From the NCBI GenBank assembly GCA_963575745.1, contig CAUYUJ010000909.1:5001-69000 (forward strand): a DNA stretch of 64,000 bases, read 5' to 3'. The stretch comes from Prorocentrum cordatum (Eukaryota > Sar > Dinophyceae > Prorocentrales > Prorocentraceae). The notes under the pieces were generated by a model. That model was not told where the DNA came from and ran no database searches. It worked only from the letters and a program-made list of their open reading frames with translations. Each line of letters begins with the position of its first letter. The stretch's first letter is position 1. Below are positions 31,935 through 42,316 of the stretch, piece by piece. Position numbers and translations under genes: made by a program.

Positions 31935-33225
31935 GCAGCCCCCCAGGGATGGCGAGGTCTAATTTGGGTCCGCCCGTGGCGTCACTGTGCTGGGCCCCCC
32001 AGCAGGCCTCGAAAGTGGCGACAGTTTCACAGATCGCAGCCCCCCAGGGATGGCGAGGTCTAATTTGGGTCCGCCCGTGGCGTCACTGTGCTGGGCCCCC
32101 CAGCAGGCCTCGAAAGTGGCGACAGTTTCACAGATCGCAGCCCCCCAGGGATGGCGAGGTCTAATTTGGGTCCGCGCGTGGCGTCACTGTGCTGGGACCC
32201 CAGCAGGCCTCGAAAGTGGCGACAGTTTCACAAATCGCAGCTCCCCAGGGATGGCGAGGTCTAATTTGGGTCCGCCCGTGGCGTCACTGTGCTGGGCCCC
32301 CCAGCAGGCCTCGAAAGTGGCGACAGTTTCACAGATCGCAGCCCCCCCAGGGATGGCGAGGTCTAATTTGGGTCAGCCCGTGGCGTCACTGTGCTGGGCC
32401 CCCCAGCAGGCCTCGAAAGTGGCGACAGTTTCACAGATCGCAGCCCCCCAGGGATGGCGAGGTCTAATTTGGGTCCGCCCGTGGCGTCACTGTGCTGGGC
32501 CCCCCAGCAGGCCTCGAAAGTGGCGACAGTTTCACAGATCGCAGCCCCCCAGGGATGGCGAGGTCTAATTTGGGTACGCGCGTGGCGTCACTGTGATGGG
32601 TCCCCCAGCAGGCCTCGAAAGTGGCGACAGTTTCACAGATCGCAGCCCCCCCAGGGATGGCGAGGTCTAATTTGAATCTGCGTGTGGCGTCACTGTGCTG
32701 GGCCCCCAGCAGGCCTCGAAAGTGGCGACAGTTTCACAGATCGCAGCCCCCCCAGGGATGGCGAGGTCTAATTGGGTCAGCCCGTGGCCCCGTTAGGCCT
32801 CGAAAGTGGCGACAGATTCACAGATCGCAGCACCCCAGGGATGGCGAGGTTCTAATTTGGGTCCGCCCTGTGGCCCCGTTAGGCCGAAAGTGGCGACCAG
32901 TTTTACAGATCGCAGCCCCCAGGGAGCGGAGGTCTAATGGTGTCCGCCCGAGGCGTCCACTGTGCTGGCCCCCCCAGTAGGCCTCGAAAGTGGCGACAGT
33001 TTCACAGATCGCAACCCCCCAGGGATGGCGAGGTCTAATGTGGGTCCGCCCGTGGCGTCACTGTGCTGGGCCCCCCAGCAGGCCTCGAAAGTGGCGACAG
33101 TTTCACAGATCGCAGCCCCCCAGGGATGGCGAGGTCAAATTGGGGTCCGCCCGTGGCGTCACTGCGCTGGGCCCCCCAGCAAGCCTCGAAAGTGGCGACA
33201 GTTTCACAGATCGCAGCCCCCCGCA
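31935..33225. repeat. 101-bp tandem array (family A, copy 3), ~12.5 units
   Basis: Same unit as 4061-5305. Units at 32770-32960 are truncated (GTGGCCCCGTTAGGC in place of the GTGCTGGGCCCCCCAGC portion). Confidence 0.95.
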
Positions 33226-33286
33226 AGCAAGAAAGGAGGAGGCAAGAGGGAGACGGGACGGGAAGGAGGAAGTGGAGACCACACTG

Positions 33287-33330
33287 CTCTATTCAAAACG
33301 AATACCCAACCAAGGAGGGTTGGGAAAAAT
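33287..33330 (+). repeat. Tail module of composite unit, copy 3
   Basis: CTCTATTCAAAACGAATACC, then CAACCAAGGAGGGTTGGGAA. CCCAAC and GTTGGG can pair around a short loop. Confidence 0.9.
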
Positions 33331-33590
33331 ACTTAATAAAAGTGAAACAACAAAAAAAATATCAAAACATCAAAAAAATAAAAAAAAATAAAAAAAAAAT
33401 GTAAAAAAAAAGCAAAAAACAAATAACAAAACAAAAATAAATAAAAAAAAATTTACCATAATAAAACACCAAAAACAAGAAAAAAAAAAAACAATTAATC
33501 CCCCCGAAAGTTGCACGAAGTGTAATTCGGAAAACGCCAGCCCGTCGGGGTTGGCAGTGTTCGTGTAAGACGGCGGCCAGCTGGGGGAGG
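33331..33590. other. A-rich stretch and unrecognised sequence
   Basis: A strongly A-rich segment (33340-33495) follows the tail module, then ~90 unique bases. No gene. Confidence 0.7.
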
Positions 33591-34083
33591 AGGAGGCGGA
33601 GGATGGGGGAGGCGGAAGGGGAGGAGGAGGAGGAGGAGGAGGAGGAGGAGGAGGAGGAGGAGGAGGAGGAGGAGGGAAGAGGAGGAGGAGGAGGAGGAGG
33701 AGGAGAAGGAGGCGGAAGAATGAGGAGGGAGAGGGGGGGGAGGAGGAGGAGGAAAAAGAGGAGGAGGAAGAGGACGAGGAGAAGGAGAAGGAGGAGGAGG
33801 GGGAGGAGGAGGAAGAGGAGGAGGAGGAGGAGAAGGAGGCGGAAGAATGAGGAGGGAGAGGGGGGGGAGGAGGAGGAGGAAAAGGAGGAGGAGAAGGAGG
33901 ACGAGGATGGGGAAACGGAGGAGGATAACGAGGAGGCGGAGGAGGAGGAGGAGGACAAGGAAGAGGATGATGATGATGATGACGATGAGGAGGAGGAGGA
34001 GGAGGAGGGAAAAATGGAGGAGGAGGAGAAGAAAACCGAGGAGGAGTAGGAGGAACGGAACGGAAGGACCCGCGGGGGAGTAC

Positions 34084-34117
<34 letters not shown>

Positions 34118-34150
34118 TTGATGATGATGTTGATGATGCTGATGATGACT
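33591..34150. repeat. GGA and GAT microsatellites
   Basis: Imperfect GGA triplets with a repeated ~120-base block (GGCGGAAGAATGAGGAGGGA at 33709 and 33837), then GAT triplets at 34083-34145. Confidence 0.9.
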
Positions 34151-34230
34151 ATGAGGAGGATGAGGAGGACGAGGAAGAGGGGGAGGCAAAAAGAAGAAGA
34201 GGAGGAGGGAGAGGGGCGGGAATAAATGGA

Positions 34231-34586
34231 GACGAAAGGGAAAGCGATGGCTCCGGGAGCTGGGCGGCCAAAGGGAGGAAGGGGGGGGTGCTTCGAGCCC
34301 CCCTCCCCCTCTTTGCACCAAGGGAGGGAGGGGAGGGGGGGGGGGCTCCAAAGCCCCCCCCCCTTTTCAAAGGGGGGGGGGGCTCACACCCCAGCCTTCC
34401 ATTAAAAGTAGTGAGGGGGGGGGGGTAGCTTGGAAACCCCCCCCTTCCGGCCACGAAAAGGTGGGAGGGGGGGGGGGGGGCTTCCGAAGCCCCCCCCCCC
34501 CCATTTAGCAAGGAAGGGGGGAGGGGGGTAGTTTCAAGCTGGGCCCCCCCTTTTTAATCAATCGGGCCCCACGAGCGCGCGCTATC
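34231..34586. repeat. G-run/C-run repeats (right arm of insertion)
   Basis: Inverse counterpart of the left arm. It includes runs of up to 12 G and 13 C separated by CTTCGGAAGC- or TTTCAAAGG-like palindromes. Confidence 0.75.
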
Positions 34587-35330
34587 AAACATGAGGGAAC
34601 GACGATTCCTCCTAGAAGCAAGCCAGCCCTGTGCGAAAGAGCACGCAGAAACGCAAACAAAAAACGGACAAGGCAAAAGGCTGGGTAGCTGGGATGGGCG
34701 AACATGGAAGGAGGAGGAGAGGGGAGGGGAGGGGAAACCCAGGTTGTGCCTAGAATCGAGCCAACTCTGGGCAAATCGTGAATGTATGGGGGCAAGCAAA
34801 CCAGGGTTCCTCTTAGAAACACGCCAGCCATTCGCAATACTCCATGCAGGGGCCGAGCATGGACAGGGCCAGCCCCATGTGGCAGAAAGCGCAAGCCTCT
34901 GGGAGAAACCGCACTGTCACGAACCAGGGTGCATCCAGCAAAACATGAGGGAACGACGGCTCCTCCTAGAAACAAGCCAGCCCTGTGCGAAAGACCATGA
35001 AGAAACGTAAGCAAAAACGGACAGGGCAAAAGGCTGGGTAGCCGGGATGGGCGAACATGGAAGGAGGAGGAGGAGGATGAGGAGGAGGAGGAGGAAGAGG
35101 AGGAGGAGGAGGAGGAGGAGTGGGGAGGGGGAGGGGAAGCCGAGGTTGTGCATAGAAACGAGGCAGCCTCGGCAAATTGTGTATGCAGGGGGCGAGCATA
35201 CCAGGGCTCCTCATAGAAACACGCCAGCCCTTCGCAAAAATCCTTGCAGGGAGCGAGCATGGCCAGGGCCAGCCCCATGTGGGAGCAACGTGAACCCAAA
35301 GTTCCTCCTATAGAAACCAGCCAGCCCTCC
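34587..35330 (+). repeat. ~355-bp satellite, right segment (~2 units)
   Basis: Continues the satellite in phase from AAACATGAGGGAACGACG. The next AACATGAGG is near 34942. The final unit decays near 35300. Confidence 0.9.
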
Positions 35331-35484
35331 GCAAAGCCGCACGGACTACGAGGAAGCAGTGTGCGCGAAACCACCGTCCCCGAGGGAACAACATCGGGGG
35401 GGCCGTATACGTCCTCCCCGGGACCTCCCGGGTCTGGGGTTCCCGGGCCCGGCGGCGCGCGGTTTCCGTTTCCCCAATAAGTTC

Positions 35485-35755
35485 CTGTCCCAGTTCCTGA
35501 GTCCCGGGTCCCGGTTCCCGGGCTCCCGGTTCCCAGGTTCCCGGTTCCCGGGTTCCCGGTTCCCCGGTTCCCGGTTCCCGGGTTCCCGGTTCCCGGGTTT
35601 CCCAGGTTTCCAATTCCCGGGTTCCCGGTTCCCGGGTTCCCGGTTCCCGGGTTCCCGGGTTCCCGGGTTCCGGGTTCCCCGGTTCCCGCTCCCCCGGTTC
35701 CCGGTTCCCGGTTCCCGGTTCCCGGTTCCCGGTTCCTGGTTCCCGGTTCCCTTCA
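35485..35755. repeat. GGTTCCCGGGTTCCC minisatellite
   Basis: Units of GGTTCCCG with 7-, 8- and 15-base spacing. A related GGCTCCC tract lies at 27732. Confidence 0.9.
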
Positions 35756-35913
35756 CTATTCCTCTAGTGCTCCAACGCGCCGAAGATGGCTTCAAAACGT
35801 CTTCAGGACGGCCCCAACGGCCCCCAGGAGTCAGCACGACAGACCCAGAATATCCTCACGAGAGGCCACAGCGCTTTAATCCTCCATTACTGCAACGTCT
35901 TCTATACGTCTCA

Positions 35914-36254
35914 AGCTTGATTTTTCTGTTCGCGTTCCCTCTCTTGGGCCCCTCTTGGGGCCTTCTTGGACGCCTCTTGCGCCGTCTTGAGCGGCTCTGG
36001 GGTCATCTCGGGGCTCTCTTGGGCCGTCTTGGGGCCCTCTTGGGGGCCTCTTGGGCCGTCTGGGAGCGGTTTTGGGAGCCTCTTGGGCGGTGCTAGCGCC
36101 AGAAACACGAAACAGCGAGAATGCAAAACACATCGAACAAATACATGCAAATCAGCGATTTTGCCCTCTCCGGGCGCTCTTGGGCGGCATCCTAGAAGGC
36201 CTGGGCAGTTCAAAACGCATCGTGCGACCTCTTGGGGGCCTCGTGGGGCCTCTT
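35914..36254 (+). repeat. ~340-bp direct repeat R, left copy
   Basis: Begins AGCTTGATTTTTC and contains GAAACACGAAACAGCGAGAA, CATCGAACAAATACATGCAA and GCAGTTCAAAACGCATCGTG. The same sequence in the same orientation is at 49962-50300. The left copy abuts the inverted terminus at 36255. Confidence 0.9.
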
Positions 36255-36277
36255 CTGTGGTGAACCTGGGGGTTGGG

Positions 36278-36410
36278 TTGGGTTGTAAGGTACTTGCAGT
36301 GTAGTTGTAAGGTAGTTGTAAGGTAGCTGCAACATAGTTGCAAGTCGGTTAAGCGTTTGTAAGATCAGGTATCTTACGTAGCTACCTTAGCAAGTCGCAT
36401 AACATTTGCA
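36278..36410. promoter_or_regulatory. Left subterminal repeat cluster
   Basis: GTTGTAAGGTA occurs three times (36282, 36304, 36315), with GTTGCAAGTCGG, TTTGTAAGATC and TAGCAAGTCGC close by. The right end has the related set ATGCAAGTACTTGCAACTAC, CAACTTGTAAGTT and CTTACAACC in inverse orientation. Such clusters are accessory-protein binding sites in CACTA elements. Confidence 0.5.
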
Positions 36411-36879
36411 TCAGTTGGCCAGCACTCGTCTTACCGTATCTTGACTTAGGCCGAGCTGCAACTTGACGCAGCGACATTCTGTTGATGGTTGAAATGGGAT
36501 TTGCCCAATGTTAAAGTCAGAATGCCACTTCACATTTTGTATGCGGGTGGGGCCCGCATTGCTCCTTTTTGATTTTCAAACGTTGCCCGCGGGGCAATTA
36601 TGAATTGAATATTTCAAATGCGTGAAGACGCATCCGTCGCTGGATTATGTGCCAAGTGGCAATGTCACGCTCGACGAGCGACTCCGCGATTAAGTTTGGT
36701 CCGCGTTTGCAGCAACTGCATTCTCCACGATGCGTCGAGTTTGTTTCATGCATCATGCATGCATTCGGTACAACGCGTGGCATTATTTCAAGTGAGATCA
36801 CATTATATATAAAAAAAAATTGCTGTCGCAGCATTGGGACTTGCAGTGACGATGTGTAGGCGTGTCAGGCTCGAGCTCG

Positions 36880-36918
36880 CTTCTCTCTTCTGCAGCTGCT
36901 GCATTTCCAGTGCGCACG
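36880..36918 (+). promoter_or_regulatory. Probable 3' splice or trans-splice acceptor region
   Basis: The pyrimidine-rich GCTCGCTTCTCTCTTCTGCAG is followed by CTGCATTTCCAG just before the ATG at 36919. In dinoflagellates such a site before the start codon would accept the spliced leader. Inferred from position and composition only. Confidence 0.35.
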
Positions 36919-37748
36919 ATGCAGAATTTCTATCCGCGGGAGCTGGTGGATTTCATTAGCGGGCGCATCGAGATGCATCGCGATGGCAAGCTTGCCCGAT
37001 CACAGCTTGGAAGGATTGCGTCGACCGCCTTTTGAAGGATAAGGTCGCCAAGCAGATCGTCGCCGAGGCTGACGAATTCATGATCCATCCCTCGAACCGT
37101 TCTGGTCTTGGCGTGAACGCCTACAACGTCCACAGGGTTGGCGCCATGCTCAGCAAGATCGGCGTTGACCCTGCAGAGCTCGAGAAGGCTGTTGCGTTCG
37201 AGCGCATGCCCACGGATCCGATGAGGTCGCCCCAAGTTGCATTCAATCAAAAGTTGATCTCGTCCAGCAAGGGCATGCTGGCGCCGATGACGGGCGCGGA
37301 GAGGTTCTGCGCGGTGGGGACGGGCCACACCACGCAGTTTTTCAAGGCAATGAAGGCGGGTTGTTCCACCCCTGAACCGACCCTCGCCGACCCGACTAGT
37401 CGGAAGATGAACGCCGAAGGGTTGTCCAAGGACGTGCGTTTCCACGACGCCCTCAAGAAGGGCTGGCGTTGGACCGTCCTGCCGTGGCAGGCAGAAGTCA
37501 CGTGGCCGCACCTTCCAGATTTGGCACAGCGCGCCCTCAACGCGAGCAACAACGTTGCCAGTTTGATGTCGGAGCTCGAAGTGTGCGTGAGCATTGCAGA
37601 ATTTGCAGAACTGGTGCCACCTGGGTCTTCTTTCGGCGACTGCGTTGATGCAGTGAAGATGAACCAGCCTCCGTGCCAGGCAGGCTACTTGGGAATGCAT
37701 CTCTTGCAAATGCGCACGGCGCACGCGGGCGCGGCCACGGCGCGTTGA
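36919..37748 (+). CDS. Element gene 1, N-terminal part (uncharacterised dinoflagellate family)
   Basis: The ATG at 36919 opens MQNFYPRELVDFISGRIEMH, which runs to a stop at about 37035. The frame that continues the protein is another one, open from 36960, giving AWKDCVDRLLKDKVAKQIVA and then ~230 residues to the stop at 37748. The change of frame near 37000-37010 is an indel, not a plausible intron. The region is evenly coding, with motifs FMIHPSNRSGLGVN, VHRVGAMLSKIGVDP, FNQKLISSSKGMLAP and LPDLAQRALNASNN. The last ~20 residues before the stop probably lie in an intron, as the sequence seems to continue at 37853. I recognise the family from memory as abundant in predicted dinoflagellate proteins. 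No catalytic motif is visible; mostly helical, basic. Function unknown; its place inside a TIR element suggests an accessory role in transposition. Confidence 0.7.
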
Positions 37749-37852
37749 AACGCCAGCAACACGTTGCCGATTGCGTTTATCCGACATGCGTCTTGCATGC
37801 AGTCTGCGCTGTGGCCGCGCGCGCCTGTGCCGCGCAGCATCTGCATGGGGGG

Positions 37853-39308
37853 ATGAGTGTCCGCCGAGAGGACTACATTGATAAGATTGGCAAGCTCGCA
37901 ACGCACTGTGGCGGGGGATCTGGCGTCCCGCTGGTTAAGTTCATTGATCGGTTTGGCAAGATGTACGGTGCTAACAAGAAGCGCGGGCAGGATTTCGTTG
38001 CGTCAGCTGTCGACGTCCATTTCGGTGATCTCGAGCCGTGCGTTTTCCTGCGCATCGCAGGCATCCTTGCGAACCTCGCTTCCGATAAGCAGTCGGGCGG
38101 CGTGGCGAAGCTATTGGCCCCCAGCGACGTTGAGAGGTTGAAAGGCAAATCCGTCAAGGACAAAGCGATTGCGCTCGACAGGGACCTTTCCAAATGTTAT
38201 CGCATCGCAGGCTCCCTGCGCGACAGCGGCCACATCGACCTAGAGCAGCATGACATGCTGGTTGGGAAGTTCTTCACTCGTTCAAGTTTGCGCTTAGCCG
38301 GGAAGGGCAAGCAAGGGCCAGAGGGCGTCGTGCATGAGAGCCAGGTTCCGATTATCTCACACTTCGTATCGGAGGCAGCCAGCATGTCTGGCTGCGGCGT
38401 TGTCATAGACACAGACGGCGAGTGGAAACCTCATGCGCCCCTTGAAGCCAGCGAGCCGCATTCTACAGATGACAGGGCGGTCGTGATGACCGAAGAGGAC
38501 CTGCGCAACCCAGAGCGCATCTTGGCAACCAAAGGTTTCACTGTTGGGAGCGTCGTGTTTGGGCGCGCCGTGAGCGCGAATGCGGGGCTGTACAAGATAG
38601 TGTCCATTAGTTCAGCCGAAGTAACCATGGGGCAACTGACTGCATTTACTGAGCCAACGTTTGACGTGAAGGTCGCCCTCGCGCTCTTCTTGAAGGAGTG
38701 GGCGCCACACAAGGGCAGCGTGCCCTTTGCAAGTGTCGATGTCTGCAGGGACGTGCGCTTCGGCGCATCATCTGATGAAGTTGGATGAGGCGCGTTGCAC
38801 TGTGTTCAAAGCCCTCAAAGATTTCGAGTTGATTGCCAATGATGGCACGATGTTGCAACACGGCCTTACCCCCAGCGTCGTCGTTGCTGCCCAGAAGATC
38901 GAGAAGGGCAAGCTCGTCCTTGCCCCGTTCTCTGAGCTGAACAAGATCAAGGCAGAGCCGTCGCAAGGCGCGGCCCAGGTCAAGTGCGGGTCCGCAGCGC
39001 TGCACGCATCGCCCCCGACGAGGGCGACCGATCAGCAGAAGGCCGAATCAGAAGATGTCTTCTTCATTTCCTATTGGTGGGTTCGGGGGACGGACAAAGA
39101 GGACCTTGCCAACGCGGCCCTCGTTCAACAGAGCACCGTCCATATCAGTTTCAAAGCTTACAGGAATACCAAGACCTTGCAGCAGTTCGACAAATTGCTC
39201 GCTTATAAAGCCAAGGAGCACCATGCGCCTTTGCAGTCTGCAAAGAGGGTCAAGCTCTCGGAGGGGGATGCCAAGCCTAAGGGCAAGGCTAGGGCCAAGA
39301 AGAGCTAG
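37853..39308 (+). CDS. Element gene 1, C-terminal part, with a frameshift
   Basis: The ATG at 37853 (MSVRREDYIDKIGKLATHCG) starts a frame to the stop at 38788; I think this is the next exon of the 36919 gene, because the text GVPLVKFIDRFGKMYG continues its family pattern. Near 38725-38770 the protein changes frame: ASVDVCRDVRF ends in one, while LMKLDEARCTVFKALKDFEL continues in another to the stop at 39308. Motifs: DVERLKGKSVKDKA, GFTVGSVVFGRAV and ISYWWVRGTDKEDLAN; the tail is Lys-rich (GDAKPKGKARAKKS), fitting a nuclear, nucleic-acid-associated protein. Two frameshifts in one gene mean either decay or long-read indel errors. Confidence 0.7.
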
Positions 39309-39836
39309 GCCTTCCCCAAATGGCAACGGGCAGTTGCCAATTCCATCGGTTTAGTGCGACCACCATTCGCTCTCTGTTTGATTGCGCTGCAGCGCAACGC
39401 GTCCCGCACGGTGTGCGAATGGCGCAGGTTAAAAGCGCCGTGCGACGCACGCTGCATACACATGCAACGCTTTCACATTTGAGATATCGCCCAGTTGTGT
39501 TTCAAAGGCATACCACCGACCCCTCTCCGCAGCACTCATGCATGCTGTCGTTTGCGGGAGAGGCGCGGGTGGAGCCATAACGAGGGATATGCGAAAACAC
39601 ACATGCTCAACGTTACACCTGCAACTCTAATGTCTCTCCGTCTTTCCATCTCTCCATCTCGATCAATGCGTTGTTCCGTCACTCTCTCCCCTCTCAACAT
39701 CTGTCTTGATCATGCCATCCTCTCTTTCGCGCGTCCGACTCCTCATGCGCGTGCCATGCGCACCGTCCATTGATGGCCCGCTTGTCAGGCGTTTTGCCTC
39801 GAGCGCTGCGCGCGTTGTGTTCGTGGGCCGTGGCGC
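39309..39836. other. Intergenic stretch between element genes 1 and 2
   Basis: No coding frame with supporting composition. CATGCG/GCGCATG-type octamers are frequent, as in the other intergenic parts of the element. It could include introns or an upstream exon of gene 2. Confidence 0.45.
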
Positions 39837-40520
39837 ATGGCCACGCTGGAATGTTCGGTTGCTTGGAGGCTCGAGGTCAATGTTGGCGATCGCATGTGGG
39901 CCCCCAGGGCTGTTCAGAAATGCAGCGGCGACGTGTGCGCCATGGTGCGCCCATACGGTTGCAGTTTGATCAAATCTTTGTTGCTCTGCTCTGGGGAGGA
40001 ATGCCCCAAGTCGACGGCCAGGCCACCTCTCGCCGACGCTCCTGGGTACAAAGCACTTCTTGCTGCGAGGAACGACCTCCTTCGTGAAGATGCTGCACCC
40101 ATGCGCAACCCCCCGCGGCGCCTCTTTGCTCAGAGGAGCAGTCCGAAGCGGAGGCCCAAGCCAAAGCGTAAATCACGCCAAGAGATCAGGGCCCAGAGAG
40201 AGGGGCCGCCCATTGTGATGGACGTCGAATTGCCCTCAGTCGGCGACGCGTCCTTCCCATCGGTCAAGAAGCTGCTCCCAGTCAGGAGCACCGACCACAT
40301 GTGGGTCAACGCTTCCGACGACTCCATCTGCACGCTCGTGCAATGCATCTTCGCGCACGGCGTCACGACCGCCACCGTCACATCAAAGAGGTCGCATTAC
40401 AAGAGGGGCGGTGCCGACGATGAGGATGAGGATGCCAGCGCGCTGCAGGACAAGAGTGATCACGAGGTCAACGATAGCGATGCACGTGACCGTGCAGATG
40501 CCCCAAGTCGCGATTGTTAG
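39837..40520 (+). CDS. Element gene 2, small basic/acidic protein
   Basis: A 227-residue frame from an ATG at 39837. The N-terminal third has several Cys (LECSVAW, KCSGDVC, LLLCSGEEC). The middle is strongly basic (RSSPKRRPKPKRKSRQEIRA, a likely nuclear localisation signal). A conserved-looking globular piece follows (MDVELPSVGDASFPSVKKLL, HMWVNASDDSICTLVQCIF), and the end is acidic (DDEDEDASALQDKSDHEVND). The start is uncertain because an upstream exon is possible. I recognise the middle part, from memory, as another recurrent unnamed dinoflagellate family. It lies between gene 1 and the unrecognised gene 3 on the same strand. Function unknown. Confidence 0.55.
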   Translation: MATLECSVAWRLEVNVGDRMWAPRAVQKCSGDVCAMVRPYGCSLIKSLLLCSGEECPKSTARPPLADAPGYKALLAARNDLLREDAAPMRNPPRRLFAQRSSPKRRPKPKRKSRQEIRAQREGPPIVMDVELPSVGDASFPSVKKLLPVRSTDHMWVNASDDSICTLVQCIFAHGVTTATVTSKRSHYKRGGADDEDEDASALQDKSDHEVNDSDARDRADAPSRDC

Positions 40521-40941
40521 GATCACACGGCCAATGTTTCACATCGGCACCTGCCAGTGCGTACCAGCAATTGTTCGCATATAATAAAATGCACAGAGGT
40601 ATGCAGCGTTGCTCCGTTGTTTTGCGCATGCCTGTCTTCAGCGATACGTTGCTCGACATTTGCAGTGTCAGATACGCTCACCGCATGTTTGCCAAGCTTG
40701 GCCATTCATTTGCGTGCAGCACCTCCACCTCCTCCTTGAGTGCACCCTCGCCGCGTTGCCGGTTGTGCTCCAGCCGTTCGTGGCTATAGCTGCACCAGCC
40801 TGCGGCGCCGCGGGTCTGCCGAGGCCCCCGCGAGCCCCTCGAGGCGCCCGCGGCCCCCCCGAGGGCTTCAGGGGCCTGCCGAGGCCCCCGCGAGCCCCTC
40901 GAGGGCTTCAGGCGCGGCCCCGCGCTCGGGCGCTCGACGCC
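40521..40941. other. Gap between element genes 2 and 3
   Basis: Includes GAGGCCCCCGCGAGCCCCTC repeated twice (40816 and 40877), a ~60-base direct repeat rich in Pro/Arg codons. No gene is supported apart from the possible first exon of gene 3 beginning at 40942. Confidence 0.45.
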
Positions 40942-41700
40942 ATGTCGGCTGCGCGCGAGCTCCTGGCTGGGCCAGCGCCAGCGCCGCCAGCAGCTGATGC
41001 TGGCCAGCAGGGCGACGCCCAGGAGATTACACACGGTAAAATTTATCAGCCCGCCCGTCTTCGCCAAGCTTACGCTGATTCGTCGTGCGCCGATCGCGGC
41101 CCACGACGAGGCAGCGTGAGCGTGGACTGCACAGACGGTGGCGCGCTGGGCGCGCCATCGTTGCAGCTCCCACTGCAAAATCAGGCCCCGATGGGCCTCG
41201 TGGAGGGGGCTTGCACGCCCCAACCAACCGGATTGTTTCTTTTTTTGGTCGGCCTCCGCCGAGGACGACGCCAAGGCGGCCAAGCGTGCCAAGCCGTCGC
41301 GGCCGCGCAGCATGGACTTCCAGATGCTGCTCACCGCGACGGAGGCGCGCAAGGGCGAGCGCGTGGCCAAGTTCGCGGACAGCCTCGCGTTCAGGAGGCT
41401 GCAGGGCAGCAACGAGGACGCCAGCGACGGCCTGGCGCAGTGCCTGCAGGGCGTGTACTACAAGGTGGGTTACGTGAACGGCTCGCCGATCTATCGGCAG
41501 GGGCCTGGCGCGCCCGAGGGGGCCAACAGCAGCGAGCTCTTCTTGGTGTACATTGTGCATGCGGACGAGGAGCACACCTTCTCGCGCTGGGTGGTCTCCA
41601 GCACGTTGGACGTGGGTTCGATCTTGTACTACCCCGACGGCTGCGTGTACGCCAGCGGGATCGGCGACCAGACGACGTGGCCGACCGAGCTCGTCAAGGC
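40942..41700 (+). CDS. Element gene 3, exons 1 and 2 (unrecognised)
   Basis: A short first exon is possible from the ATG at 40942 (MSAARELLAGPAPAPPAADA). A much clearer coding block runs from about 41264 to 41700: SAEDDAKAAKRAKPSRPRS, then MDFQMLLTATEARKGERVAK, LQGVYYKVGYVNGSPIYRQG, SSELFLVYIVHADEEHTFSR and TLDVGSILYYPDGCVYASG. It is preceded by a pyrimidine tract (ATTGTTTCTTTTTTTGG) fitting an acceptor near 41263. The block looks like a compact beta-rich domain of ~140 residues that I do not recognise. It probably splices at ~41693 to the exon at 42317; that joint keeps phase. Strong GC bias at third positions supports coding. Confidence 0.5.
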
Positions 41701-41982
41701 CAGGGGGCGGGCGGGGGAAGGGGTGGGGGAGATTGAATTTTGCAGTGCGCCTGCAACAGCGGTTGGCCTACGACGGCCCATGGGGGCGACTGGGCCCATA
41801 TAGGGCTCGATGGGTTATCGCCCCCCCCTCCTACTCCTCCGCCTCCTCCTCCTCCTCCTCCTCCTCCTCTTTCTCATGCCTCCCCTCTTCATCTTTTTTC
41901 CTTCAGCCTCGTCCAGCTTCCTCCTCCCTCCTGATGCCCTTGTCTTTCCTCCCTCCTCTCCCCTTCCTGCTTCAGGGCAGAT

Positions 41983-42187
41983 GCGTTTGTGACCCCGCTG
42001 CCCCCTTTCCCACGGGCGGGGGGCCGTCGCGCGTGGAAAAACATACCATTACCGACCAAAACGGGCCATGCAAACAACACGTTGTTTTTCGTATTTTGTG
42101 AGATCGCGTTCTGGCGCGTTCGGTGTGTTTTTCCACGCGCGACGGCCTTCCGCCCGCGGGAAAAGGGGGCAGTGGGATCACAAACGC
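41983..42187. mobile_element. 205-bp foldback/MITE-like element
   Basis: Arms of ~61 bases: GCGTTTGTGACCCCGCTGCC, CCCTTTCCCACGGGCGG, CCGTCGCGCGTGGAAAAACA on the left and their inverse on the right (GTTTTTCCACGCGCGACGGC to GGGATCACAAACGC). Arms are about 90% alike around an ~80-base centre. No coding potential. It lies in the presumed intron of gene 3, inside the larger element. Target duplication not resolved. Confidence 0.8.
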
Positions 42188-42316
42188 ACGCTGGCTCGGC
42201 GGAGGGCTGGCGACAAAGAGGGGCGGGGGGGGGGGGGCAACCGTCAAACCGAAGAGGGGGGGGGGGAGCCGCCAAACCGAATCTCGGGCGGCCAAAGAAG
42301 GGATGGGGAGCTGTAA

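Larger units (their letters stand above)
30748..34586. mobile_element. 3.84-kb insertion with long inverted ends and 9-bp target duplication
   Basis: It interrupts the ~355-bp satellite: AAACATGAG stands at 30739-30747 and again at 34587-34595, where the satellite sequence continues. The ends are imperfect inverted repeats (AGCGCGCCC..GGGCCCGA at left, the inverse of TCGGGCCCC..GCGCGCGCT at right). Longer inner arms pair too: CTTTGGCCGCCCAGCCCCCG near 31278 with the inverse of CTCCGGGAGCTGGGCGGCCA near 34251. A 9-bp duplication is typical of Mutator-like elements, but no transposase is present, so it would be non-autonomous. It carries the second leader plus 101-bp array composite. Confidence 0.7.

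Noticed and set aside
40609-41736. 375-residue ORF overlapping gene 3
   Set aside because: Only its 40942-41030 part looks protein-like; the rest is an out-of-frame shadow of the 41264-41700 coding block.
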